Shown here: piece after piece, positions 38,767 through 47,288 of the stretch
How positions within the stretch are numbered: position 1 is the first letter of the stretch
Layout of the letters: each line of letters begins with the position of its first letter
Source: Bacteroidota bacterium
Lineage (GTDB): Bacteria; Bacteroidota; Bacteroidia; Bacteroidales; VadinHA17
NCBI GenBank assembly: GCA_029564935.1
Contig: JAKQPD010000058.1
Span: 1 to 64,000, forward strand
Direction: 5' to 3'
Length of the DNA stretch: 64,000 bases
Notes under the pieces: generated by a model
Told to the model about the DNA's origin: nothing
Database searches by the model: none
What the model saw: only the letters and a program-made list of their open reading frames with translations
Translations under genes and position numbers: made by a program

Positions 38767-38842
38767 GGGTGGAAGATGGGATTCGAACCCACGACCCTCG
38801 GAACCACAATCCGGTACTCTAACCAGCTGAGCTACATCCACC
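38765..38842 (-). tRNA. tRNA-His (anticodon GTG), CCA encoded
   Basis: Minus strand GGTGGATGTAGCTCAGCTGGTTAGAGTACCGGATTGTGGTTCCGAGGGTCGTGGGTTCGAATCCCATCTTCCACCCCA; TTGTGGT anticodon loop; 8-bp acceptor consistent with G-1:C73. Confidence 0.95.
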
Positions 38843-38943
38843 GTTTCAGGAATGCAAAAATAGCCCCAATATTTTTATTAGCAAAATTTTGTTTTTAATT
38901 TCTTACCAAAACCTCCAATTACTATATTTGTGCGTTTTTTAGA

Positions 38944-40302
38944 ATGATGAAACTGAAATTAATAAAATTTGTCGATAATATTTCAGGTCTTCAGATCTAC
39001 CAGCTTTCAAGGTTTATCGTCTTCCTTATTATAAGTATTGTATTTACAAAGACCCACCTGTCAAGTGCGGAAATAGGAAAATGGGAAATGTTCCTCTTTA
39101 TCGCCGGCATGCTGAGCTTTTTCTGGGTAACTGGTATTATACAGGCACTGCTGCCGCTTTACCACCGTAACAGGACATACAGGAAAATGGGGGATACAGG
39201 TGCGGGAAAATCTCCGGAAATATTCAATGCTTTCCTTCTTCTTACATTTTTCAGCCTGCTGACTTTCGTTCTTGGCCATTCGGTTAAGGGTAGTATATCG
39301 GTTTTCCACCTGTCGGGAAACATACCATTCATGAACCTCCTGCTGCTCTATCTTCTTCTGAGCAGTCCGGTCTGCCTTATTGAATACATTTATCTGCTTA
39401 ACAACAGATCATACAGGATCATCCAGTACGGATTTTATACATTCTCGGCGCAGCTTATTCTGGTTATTGCACCTATCCTTGCCGGGAAGGATATTATCTG
39501 GTCGATTTATGGCCTTCTGGTTATTACGGGAGTGAGATGGATATGGCTGATAGTTCTCCTCAAACGCTATACAGCCCCGGAATTTTCATGGAAATTCATG
39601 AAGGAACATCTTTATCTTGGAGCTCCTCTTATTATAACTTCACTAATAAGCGGTTCGGCACAGTATATTGATGGTGTGATAATATCAACGGTATATCGCG
39701 ATCCGGCAATGTTCGCGTGGTTCCGCTATGGTGCAAAGGAATTTCCCCTTGTCCTTCTTCTTGCAAACGGGCTCAGTAATGCAATGCTCCCCGAATTTGC
39801 AACAAGAGCTAAAATGAAAGATTCGCTGGTTAAACTGAAGCTTAAGTCAAAACGGCTTATGCACCTTCTGTTCCCGGTGACAATGGTGATAATGCTTTTT
39901 ACCCGATGGCTTTATCCGCGGCTGTTTGCACCAGAGTTTCATAAGAGTGCCGGGGTATTCCTTGTTTATTCACTCCTGATAATACCACGGCTTGTATTCC
40001 CACAGACAATCGTCATTGGCAGAAAGAAAACAAGAATTACCCTTATTGCAGCACTTATTGAGATCGGACTCAATATCCCCCTTAGCCTCCTTATGATAAA
40101 ATGGGGTTACGGAATTGTAGGCGTGGCGCTCGCCACTTTCATCGTATATTGTATTTCAAAGATCTTCCTTGCCGGGTATGTCTGGGTTAAAATGAAAATT
40201 AAACCAACCGAATATATCCCGCTGAAGTTATTTATTATCTACTCAATCCTTACAGCTGTGGTATTCATTCTGGTAGACCGTGGGATAATTGATATCCGGT
40301 GA
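38944..40302 (+). CDS. polysaccharide/oligosaccharide flippase-like membrane protein
   Basis: ~12 TM-like segments; LYLGAPLIITSLISGSAQYIDGVIISTVY. Confidence 0.85.
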   Translation: MMKLKLIKFVDNISGLQIYQLSRFIVFLIISIVFTKTHLSSAEIGKWEMFLFIAGMLSFFWVTGIIQALLPLYHRNRTYRKMGDTGAGKSPEIFNAFLLLTFFSLLTFVLGHSVKGSISVFHLSGNIPFMNLLLLYLLLSSPVCLIEYIYLLNNRSYRIIQYGFYTFSAQLILVIAPILAGKDIIWSIYGLLVITGVRWIWLIVLLKRYTAPEFSWKFMKEHLYLGAPLIITSLISGSAQYIDGVIISTVYRDPAMFAWFRYGAKEFPLVLLLANGLSNAMLPEFATRAKMKDSLVKLKLKSKRLMHLLFPVTMVIMLFTRWLYPRLFAPEFHKSAGVFLVYSLLIIPRLVFPQTIVIGRKKTRITLIAALIEIGLNIPLSLLMIKWGYGIVGVALATFIVYCISKIFLAGYVWVKMKIKPTEYIPLKLFIIYSILTAVVFILVDRGIIDIR

Positions 40303-40303
40303 C

Positions 40304-40368
40304 AGGAAGAGAAGGAGAGGGGAAAAGGAGAAGAGGAGATGAGGAGATGAGGGGAAAAGGGGAAGGGA
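40304..40368. repeat. purine-rich simple-sequence tract
   Basis: Near-uninterrupted G/A tract (aggaagagaaggagaggggaaaaggagaagaggagatgagg...). Confidence 0.75.
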
Positions 40369-40380
40369 TTTAAAAAATCA

Positions 40381-40412
40381 TTTGGCAAATTGAAAATTAC
40401 TAGTTAATTTTG
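40381..40412 (+). promoter_or_regulatory. candidate Bacteroidetes-type promoter for rpmE
   Basis: TTTG (40381-40384), 20-bp spacer, TAATTTTG (40405-40412), 51 bp before the start codon. Confidence 0.6.
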
Positions 40413-40463
40413 CACTCCCTAAACAGAGACGATTTATATTAAAAATAATAAACAGATTTAACA

Positions 40464-40733
40464 ATGAAACAGGGAATACATCCGGGGAATTACAGATTTG
40501 TTGTATTTCAGGATATGTCAAACGGTTATTCATTCCTGACAAAATCTACTGCTCCTTCACGGGAAAATATTAAATGGGAAGATGGGAATGAGTATCCCCT
40601 TATTAAGCTTGAGATCTCAAATACGTCTCATCCGTTCTATACCGGTAAGATGAAGCTTGTTGATACGGCAGGAAGGGTTGATAAGTTCATGAACCGCTAT
40701 AAAGATCACGTTAATAAGAAAAAGGAAAAGTAA
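40464..40733 (+). CDS. rpmE: 50S ribosomal protein L31 type B
   Basis: [29 protein letters not shown]...[25 protein letters not shown]. Confidence 0.95.
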   Translation: MKQGIHPGNYRFVVFQDMSNGYSFLTKSTAPSRENIKWEDGNEYPLIKLEISNTSHPFYTGKMKLVDTAGRVDKFMNRYKDHVNKKKEK

Positions 40734-40753
40734 TATTCAGATAACTGAAATGC

Positions 40754-40782
40754 AAAGGGGCTCTGTCAGAAGCCCCTTTTTT
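40754..40782 (+). terminator. Rho-independent terminator after rpmE
   Basis: AAAGGGGCT-CTGTCAGA-AGCCCCTTTTTT. Confidence 0.9.
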
Positions 40783-40985
40783 GTAGTTCCTGGTTGCCCG
40801 GAGCAGGCAGGGATTCAGGTGGATAAGTGCCTTGCCGGTCAGTATCCTGAAGGTTCAGAGTGATAAAAAGAATACGGTTTGTGAAACATTTGGCATAATC
40901 ATTGCGTAGGATTGAAACGGCTTTTTTGAGAAAATATTCAGTAAATTTGGCACTTACGGTAGCAGGTTTTGACAGGAGACACTAA

Positions 40986-43448
40986 ATGGAGAAGAAATTC
41001 AGACGTACGGTAAATGATCTGTTCATCCCGGACATGCTTGATGGTGAGGGAGATATAATACCCATAATATCTGATGGCGATGACAGGGATCTTGAGAATG
41101 TTGAGGTACCTGATGTAATTCCGGTGCTTTCGCTAAGGAATACCGTACTTTTCCCGGGGGTGGTGCTTCCGATATCAATAGGCAGGCCACGTTCCATACA
41201 GCTGATAAAAGATGCTTACAGGACCGATAAAATAGTAGGGACAGTTGCCCAGAAGGATCCGGATCAGGAGAATCCGGGATTTGCCGACCTTCATCAGGTC
41301 GGTACCATCGGACAGATCGTCAAGCTGCTTGAAATGCCGGATGGTTCGACCACTGCCATAATACAGGGCAGGAAAAGAATGATACTCAGCGAACTGATCT
41401 CCGACGATCCGTACTTTGTAGCCAAAGTCAGATCCATTCCTGAAAAAAAACCTGAAAAACAAAGCAAAGACTTCGATGCGATAGTCGGGTCCCTCAAAGA
41501 TCTTTCCCTCAAGATCATAAAGATAAATCCGAATATAAGTCCCGAAGCAACTTTTGCCATAAAGAACATCGAGAACAATACTTATCTTATCAACTTTATA
41601 TGTTCCAATACTGACATAAAGGTTCAGGACAAGCAGAAGCTTCTGGAAATAAACAATATACGTGACAGGGGATTTATGCTTCTTGAGTTCCTTGTACAGG
41701 AGATCCAGGTCCTTGAGCTGAAGAATGAGCTTCAGTCTAAGGTTAAAAGTGACCTTGATCAGCAGCAGAGGGAATTTCTGCTTCATCAGCAGATGAAGAC
41801 CATACAGAATGAGCTTGGCGGGAATCCTGTTGAAAAAGAAATAGAGGAATACCTAAGGAAAGCAGATAACAAGAAATGGAACGCCGATGTCAGGAAAATA
41901 TTTGATAAGGAACTCGATAAGCTTCGCCGTCTGAATCCTGCTGCCGCAGAATATTCGGTTCAGGTCAACTATATCCAAACCCTGCTTGATCTGCCATGGG
42001 GTGAATACACGCCTGATAATCTTGATCTTAATAATGCACGCCAGGTACTTGATGATGATCATTTCGGACTTGATGACGTTAAGGAAAGGATTCTTGAGCA
42101 CCTTGCCGTTCTTAAGCTCAAGGGTGATCTGAAATCGCCGATCCTGTGCCTTTACGGACCTCCAGGAGTCGGAAAAACATCCCTTGGGAAATCTGTTGCC
42201 AGGGCCCTTGGCAGAAAATATGTCAGGATGTCACTCGGCGGACTTCATGATGAAGCGGAAATAAGGGGTCACAGAAAAACATATATCGGTGCAATGCCGG
42301 GAAGGATAATCCAGAACATCAAGCGTGCAGGTACTTCAAATCCTGTATTCATCCTTGATGAAATAGATAAGGTTGGTCAGGATTTCAGAGGTGATCCTTC
42401 ATCAGCTCTTCTTGAAGTACTCGATCCGGAGCAAAACAGCACTTTTTTCGATAACTTCATCGAGATGGAGTATGATCTGTCGAGGGTACTCTTCATTGCA
42501 ACTGCAAATACTCTTAGTACGGTAAGTCCGGCTCTGCGCGACAGAATGGAAACAATAGAGATAACCGGCTATCTTGTTGAGGAGAAGCTGGAGATTGCCA
42601 GACAACATCTTTTGCCCAGACAGCTTGAGAATCATGGTGTTAAACCCAATCAGCTGATCATCAGCAACAATATCTTTGAAAAGCTTATCGAAAGATATAC
42701 CCGCGAATCGGGTGTCAGGGAACTTGACAAACGTCTGGCAAAGATTGTCAGGGTAACAGCAAAGAACATTGCATCCGGCACAAAATACCAGCCTGCACTG
42801 GCTGAAAAAAATCTTGCGGAAATACTGGGTCCTCAGAAGTACACAAAAGACCTTTATACCGGTAATGAACAGGCCGGCATTGTGACCGGTCTGGCATGGA
42901 CCGCAGCAGGAGGGGAGATCCTTTTTGTGGAAACAAGCATAAGCGCCGGCTCCGGAAAGCTTACAATGACGGGAAATCTCGGAGAGGTCATGAAGGAATC
43001 AGCCATTCTTGCCCTCGAATATCTGAAAGCAAATGCAGGACTTCTAAATTTGCCGGAGAACTTTTCGGAAAAATGGAATGTACATGTTCATGTTCCCGAG
43101 GGAGCGATACCAAAGGACGGTCCGTCTGCAGGAATAACGATGGCAACATCCATCGCATCGGCATTTACCCAGAGGAAAGTTAAGAAATATGTAGCTATGA
43201 CAGGTGAGATAACCCTTCGTGGTAAAGTCCTGCCTGTAGGAGGTATTAAAGAAAAGATCCTTGCTGCCAAAAGAGCAAACATCAGGGAGATAATTCTCTC
43301 GGAAGAGAACAGGAAAGATGTTGAGGATATCAAGGAGATCTATATTAAAGGATTGAAATTCCATTACGTAGGCACTATTATGGATGTGCTTGAGCTGGCC
43401 CTTCTGAAGCAAAAGGTCAGCAATGCCAGGAAAATTTCTTTCGGATGA
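40986..43448 (+). CDS. lon: ATP-dependent protease Lon
   Basis: LYGPPGVGKTSLGKSVARALGRKYVRMSLGG; EGAIPKDGPSAGITMATSIASAFT; KVLPVGGIKEKILAAKRA. Confidence 0.97.
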   Translation: MEKKFRRTVNDLFIPDMLDGEGDIIPIISDGDDRDLENVEVPDVIPVLSLRNTVLFPGVVLPISIGRPRSIQLIKDAYRTDKIVGTVAQKDPDQENPGFADLHQVGTIGQIVKLLEMPDGSTTAIIQGRKRMILSELISDDPYFVAKVRSIPEKKPEKQSKDFDAIVGSLKDLSLKIIKINPNISPEATFAIKNIENNTYLINFICSNTDIKVQDKQKLLEINNIRDRGFMLLEFLVQEIQVLELKNELQSKVKSDLDQQQREFLLHQQMKTIQNELGGNPVEKEIEEYLRKADNKKWNADVRKIFDKELDKLRRLNPAAAEYSVQVNYIQTLLDLPWGEYTPDNLDLNNARQVLDDDHFGLDDVKERILEHLAVLKLKGDLKSPILCLYGPPGVGKTSLGKSVARALGRKYVRMSLGGLHDEAEIRGHRKTYIGAMPGRIIQNIKRAGTSNPVFILDEIDKVGQDFRGDPSSALLEVLDPEQNSTFFDNFIEMEYDLSRVLFIATANTLSTVSPALRDRMETIEITGYLVEEKLEIARQHLLPRQLENHGVKPNQLIISNNIFEKLIERYTRESGVRELDKRLAKIVRVTAKNIASGTKYQPALAEKNLAEILGPQKYTKDLYTGNEQAGIVTGLAWTAAGGEILFVETSISAGSGKLTMTGNLGEVMKESAILALEYLKANAGLLNLPENFSEKWNVHVHVPEGAIPKDGPSAGITMATSIASAFTQRKVKKYVAMTGEITLRGKVLPVGGIKEKILAAKRANIREIILSEENRKDVEDIKEIYIKGLKFHYVGTIMDVLELALLKQKVSNARKISFG

Positions 43449-43927
43449 AGAAGATAGCTGTATTCCCGGGTTCATTTGACCCTTTTACGATAGGCCATGA
43501 GGGAATAGTCAAACGCGGACTGAATATTTTTGATGAGATAATAGTATCAGTCGGCGCTAATCCGCTCAAACAAAGCTATTACTCTCTTGAAACACGGAAA
43601 TTAATGATAACCAAAGTCTTTCAGGATGAGCCGAGGGTAAAGGTCGACCATTATGAAGGACTTACGGTTGATTATTGCAGGCGGCACGGTGCAAGGTATA
43701 TTCTCAGGGGCCTGAGAACTGCTGCCGATTTTGAGTTTGAACGGGCAATCGCCCAGTCAAATAAAGTTCTGGAATCTGAGATTGAATCGGTCTTCCTTCT
43801 TACCATACCTGAGCATGCACATGTAAATTCAACCATCGTTCGCGACATTATCCGTTGCGGCGGAGATGCTTCGGCATTTGTACCGGATTCAATTAATATT
43901 AAAGATTACACTGGCGGCGAAAAGTGA
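43445..43927 (+). CDS. coaD: phosphopantetheine adenylyltransferase
   Basis: MKKIAVFPGSFDPFTIGHEGIVKRGLNIFDEIIVSVG; ILRGLRTAADFEFE; ATGA overlap with lon. Confidence 0.97.
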   Translation: MKKIAVFPGSFDPFTIGHEGIVKRGLNIFDEIIVSVGANPLKQSYYSLETRKLMITKVFQDEPRVKVDHYEGLTVDYCRRHGARYILRGLRTAADFEFERAIAQSNKVLESEIESVFLLTIPEHAHVNSTIVRDIIRCGGDASAFVPDSINIKDYTGGEK

Positions 43928-44001
43928 AATAAGTTATGAGTAGTGAGTGGTGAGTCTTGCCATCCCTACAAATCGTCGAAATTTCGTCGCTTCGTTCCTC
44001 A

Positions 44002-44169
44002 ACTTCCGACTTCCGGCTTCCGACTTCCGGCTTCCGACTTCCGGCTTCCGACTTCCGGCTTCCGACTTCCGGCTTCCGGCTTCCGGCTTCCGGCTTCCGA
44101 CTTCCGGCTTCCGACTTCCGGCTTCCGACTTCCGGCTTCCGACTTCCGGCTTCCGACTTCGGACTTCCA
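44002..44169. repeat. heptanucleotide array, 24 in-phase units (RCTTCCG)
   Basis: ACTTCCG/GCTTCCG units at an uninterrupted 7-bp period. Confidence 0.97.
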
Positions 44170-44172
44170 ACC

Positions 44173-44784
44173 CTATACTTTAAGGACCGATATATTGATC
44201 ATATCCATCAGAGACAACCATGCACTTCCTTTGATCTTATTAAGTTCATCGGGCAGAAGCCATTCCACCTTGGTAATTCCCTCTTTTATCTGTGGCTCGG
44301 TTATCATTTCACCATTATATTTCATAAGGAACCAGCTTGTCTTTTTCAGGTAGGAGATACCTTCCCATGTATATGTATGATAGCTTGGTTCCAGTGGTTT
44401 TACAATTGTCTGGCCCCTGATACCTGATTCTTCGCTGACTTCCCTTAATGCACAGGCCTCAGCTTCCTCCCCTGGTTCGATATGACCTTTCGGCAGGTCG
44501 AGCCTTCCTTTCTTCTCTATAAACAGGAATCTTCCGGAGGTATGCCTTACAAGCCCGCCGGCTGCACCTACCTCGGTAAAATAGATCCTGAAGATCTTCC
44601 AGATATGCAGGATATCCGGACCGTAGATATTTATTGCTGATATCTCCGGATTTGCCTGAAAATCTGCAATTATCCTATAAAGTTCTTTGGTGTCATTGAA
44701 TTTAAGGAATAACCCGTATTTTTGTAACCGGTCAGGTTCAGGGCTTATCAGAATGAATCTGTTTTCAAAATGAACCTTATACAT
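44173..44784 (-). CDS. NUDIX hydrolase
   Basis: GHIEPGEEAEACALREVSEESGI Nudix box. Confidence 0.93.
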   Translation of the reverse strand: MYKVHFENRFILISPEPDRLQKYGLFLKFNDTKELYRIIADFQANPEISAINIYGPDILHIWKIFRIYFTEVGAAGGLVRHTSGRFLFIEKKGRLDLPKGHIEPGEEAEACALREVSEESGIRGQTIVKPLEPSYHTYTWEGISYLKKTSWFLMKYNGEMITEPQIKEGITKVEWLLPDELNKIKGSAWLSLMDMINISVLKV

Positions 44785-44790
44785 ACTTTT

Positions 44791-45426
44791 ATGGAGACTA
44801 ATGCAAAACGAATAGCTGAATATCTTTTACAAATTAAAGCAATAAAATTGCAACCGTCAAATCCTTTTACATGGGCTTCCGGCTGGAAATCCCCGATTTA
44901 CTGTGATAACAGGAAAACACTTTCCTTTCCTGAGGTAAGAAAATATATTCGTGATTCATTTGTATCCCTGATCAATAACCTTTATCCGCAGGCTGAAATT
45001 ATTGCGGGTGTTGCTACCGGTGCGATATCTCATGGTGCTCTGGTTGCCGACAGACTGGAACTGCCGTTTATCTATGTCAGGTCAGGAGCAAAGGAACACG
45101 GACTGGGTAACCAGATAGAGGGTTATTATCAGGAAGGCCAGAAAGTTGTTGTGATTGAAGATCTTATTTCGACAGGTTCCAGCAGCCTTAATGCTGTTAA
45201 AGCCCTGAGGGACAAAAATTGTGAAGTCCTTGGAATGACTGCAATTTTTACATATGAATTTAAAAAATCATATGATGCTTTTGCGGCAGCTTGCTGCAAT
45301 CTGCATACCTTATGCAACTATACAGTATTGATTGATACAGCCCTTGCCACCGGATATATAACTGAAGCAGATGTGGAGACTCTCAGGAAGTGGAGGACGG
45401 ACCCTGAAAACTGGGGAATAAAATAA
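44791..45426 (+). CDS. pyrE: orotate phosphoribosyltransferase
   Basis: NPFTWASGWKSPIYCDNRKTLSFPEVR; VVVIEDLISTGSSSLNAVKALR. Confidence 0.95.
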   Translation: METNAKRIAEYLLQIKAIKLQPSNPFTWASGWKSPIYCDNRKTLSFPEVRKYIRDSFVSLINNLYPQAEIIAGVATGAISHGALVADRLELPFIYVRSGAKEHGLGNQIEGYYQEGQKVVVIEDLISTGSSSLNAVKALRDKNCEVLGMTAIFTYEFKKSYDAFAAACCNLHTLCNYTVLIDTALATGYITEADVETLRKWRTDPENWGIK

Positions 45427-45435
45427 TCAGGTGAA

Positions 45436-45864
45436 ATGGGAAGTATGACTCGTTTTGACAGCCGCAGCGCAAAGGTGAACCAGGCTCCTGAAGTGATATT
45501 TGATTTTGCAACGGATTTAAGGAATTTCAGCCGTTTTGTCCCGGCTTCATCATTCACTGATCTCGAATTTAACCAGAATTCATGCTCCTTCAGGGCTGAT
45601 ACACTTGGAACAGTGACCGTTCAGTTAAAAGAAAAGATCATGTACAATAAAATCGTTTTTACGGGCAATGCCCTGTTGCAGAACGATTTTTTAATTACTG
45701 TCTTCCTTCAGGAAACTCCTGATAAATATTCTGAGATAAAGCTGTCATTTGAGGCAGAAATGAACCCCTTCCTTAAAATGGCTGCTTCGGAACCGGTAAG
45801 ACAATTTCTTGACGTGCTGGTTAAGGAAATTGAAAAATTCGATGGTTGGGGCAAAATGACTTAG
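45436..45864 (+). CDS. SRPBCC-fold (START-like) protein
   Basis: RSAKVNQAPEVIFDFATDLRNFSRFVP; conserved small-protein pattern. Confidence 0.75.
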   Translation: MGSMTRFDSRSAKVNQAPEVIFDFATDLRNFSRFVPASSFTDLEFNQNSCSFRADTLGTVTVQLKEKIMYNKIVFTGNALLQNDFLITVFLQETPDKYSEIKLSFEAEMNPFLKMAASEPVRQFLDVLVKEIEKFDGWGKMT

Positions 45865-45875
45865 ATAATTCATAA

Positions 45876-45970
45876 CCTTTGTGTCCTTTGTGTAATCCTT
45901 TGTGTCCTTTGCGGTTAAATAAAGTTTTTAAACCACAAAGAGCACAAAGTTCACACGAAGGGCACAAAGG
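45876..45970. repeat. imperfect inverted repeat built from CCTTTGTGT/ACACAAAGG units
   Basis: CCTTTGTGTCCTTTGTGTAATCCTTTGTGTCCTTTGCGGTTAAA against TTTAAACCACAAAGAGCACAAAGTTCACACGAAGGGCACAAAGG. Confidence 0.9.
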
Positions 45971-46007
45971 GATATAGTAAATTATGAATATTTATGAATT
46001 AAAGAGA

Positions 46008-46748
46008 CTAAATAAGGTATTCTACTTCCTTGAAAGAGTAACTGTTGACTGACCTGTCTTTCCTTTCAATTTCAAGGTTTCCGGTTGCTGAGATTCCTTT
46101 TATCATTCCCCTGAAAACTTTTCCTTCTGCGCTGTATTCATGCCATTCACCAGCCCTGTACAGCAGTGAAATGTATTCATCCCTTATTAGTTGCCTGTCA
46201 CCGTAAAGAAGTTGCTTATACCTGCTATCGAGAGAATTAAGCAACTGTTTAAGGCAGGCACGGATATCGCTCTCCTTACCGGTTATAAGCTTGATTGAAA
46301 CAGGATTCGGAATTCCGGAACTGAATTTCTCCTGGTTGATATTTAGACCTATACCGGCAACACTGCTTTCTATTGTGTCTCCGATCAAAGTGTTCTCGAT
46401 AAGTATGCCTGCAATTTTATCATCTTTTACATAAATGTCATTAGGCCATTTGATCTTTACCTCAGGAATTATACCCTGCAGAAAATCAGATATTCCGAGT
46501 GATATGGCCATTGATATAAGGAACTGATCCTCAGGCCTTACGGATGAGGGGTAAAGGATTATGCTGAAAATAAGATTCTTTCCGTTTTCACTTTCCCACC
46601 TGTTCCCCTGGTGCCCTTTACCGGCAGTCTGGAAATCGGCATAAATGACGGTACCTTCCTGTAATTCAGAAACTTTCAGACATTCTGATGCATAAGTATT
46701 TGTGGATTCAAGCAATCCGTAGAACTGAATATTTGATCCAATAATCAT
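46008..46748 (-). CDS. birA: biotin--[acetyl-CoA-carboxylase] ligase
   Basis: LESTNTYASECL, QTAGKGHQGNRWESENGKNLIFSIIL, KWPNDIYVKDDKIAGILIEN. Confidence 0.95.
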   Translation of the reverse strand: MIIGSNIQFYGLLESTNTYASECLKVSELQEGTVIYADFQTAGKGHQGNRWESENGKNLIFSIILYPSSVRPEDQFLISMAISLGISDFLQGIIPEVKIKWPNDIYVKDDKIAGILIENTLIGDTIESSVAGIGLNINQEKFSSGIPNPVSIKLITGKESDIRACLKQLLNSLDSRYKQLLYGDRQLIRDEYISLLYRAGEWHEYSAEGKVFRGMIKGISATGNLEIERKDRSVNSYSFKEVEYLI

Positions 46749-46901
46749 AGTGGACAGAATAACAGTGTTTTTACTGAAGGAATACTTGTCGGACAGGTGG
46801 TACGCAATGTATTTGGTACTGTTCTTGTAAAAATGGACTTAAGTAACAAAAATACAGATAAAAGTTCGTACTTTTGCACCTTGATTTGTAACTATTAATT
46901 T

Positions 46902-47282
46902 TTGATGAAAAAAAGGTCCGACGGCGCCGAAGTTCTTTTGAAAAGCATAATAAAGGGAATCTTTGATAAAAAGGGGAAGGATGTACTTAAGATAGATCTG
47001 CGAAAACTTGAAAACCCTGTCACTGATTATTTTGTTATATGTCATGGTTCATCGGTAACCCAGGTTGATTCCATATGTGATTCAGTTGAAGATGTTGTTA
47101 TGGAAAAAACCGGAGAGAAGCCGTTACATGTTGAGGGACTTGAAAATTGTTTCTGGGTGCTTATTGATTACGGGAATGTGGTTGTCCATATTTTCCTTGA
47201 GCAGTACAGGAGTTTTTACAGTCTCGAATCACTCTGGGCAGATGCCCATATTGAAATTATGGAAGATAAGCTAAGCAAGTAA
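46902..47282 (+). CDS. rsfS: ribosomal silencing factor RsfS
   Basis: VTDYFVICHGSSVTQVDSICDSVED; WVLIDYGNVVVHIFLEQYRSFYSLESLWADA. Confidence 0.95.
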   Translation: MMKKRSDGAEVLLKSIIKGIFDKKGKDVLKIDLRKLENPVTDYFVICHGSSVTQVDSICDSVEDVVMEKTGEKPLHVEGLENCFWVLIDYGNVVVHIFLEQYRSFYSLESLWADAHIEIMEDKLSK

Positions 47283-47288
47283 TTTTCT

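Noticed and set aside
38713-38898. ORF of 61 aa (GFEPTTLGTTIRYSNQLSYIH)
   Set aside because: It is a translation of the antisense of tRNA-His, a familiar spurious annotation.
41175-41786. 203-aa minus-strand ORF
   Set aside because: Antisense shadow of lon.
43934-44427. Several ORFs rich in RLPASGF/SRKPEVG repeats
   Set aside because: Heptamer repeats lacking stops give the same 7-aa peptide in all frames; these are low-complexity artefacts of the DNA array.
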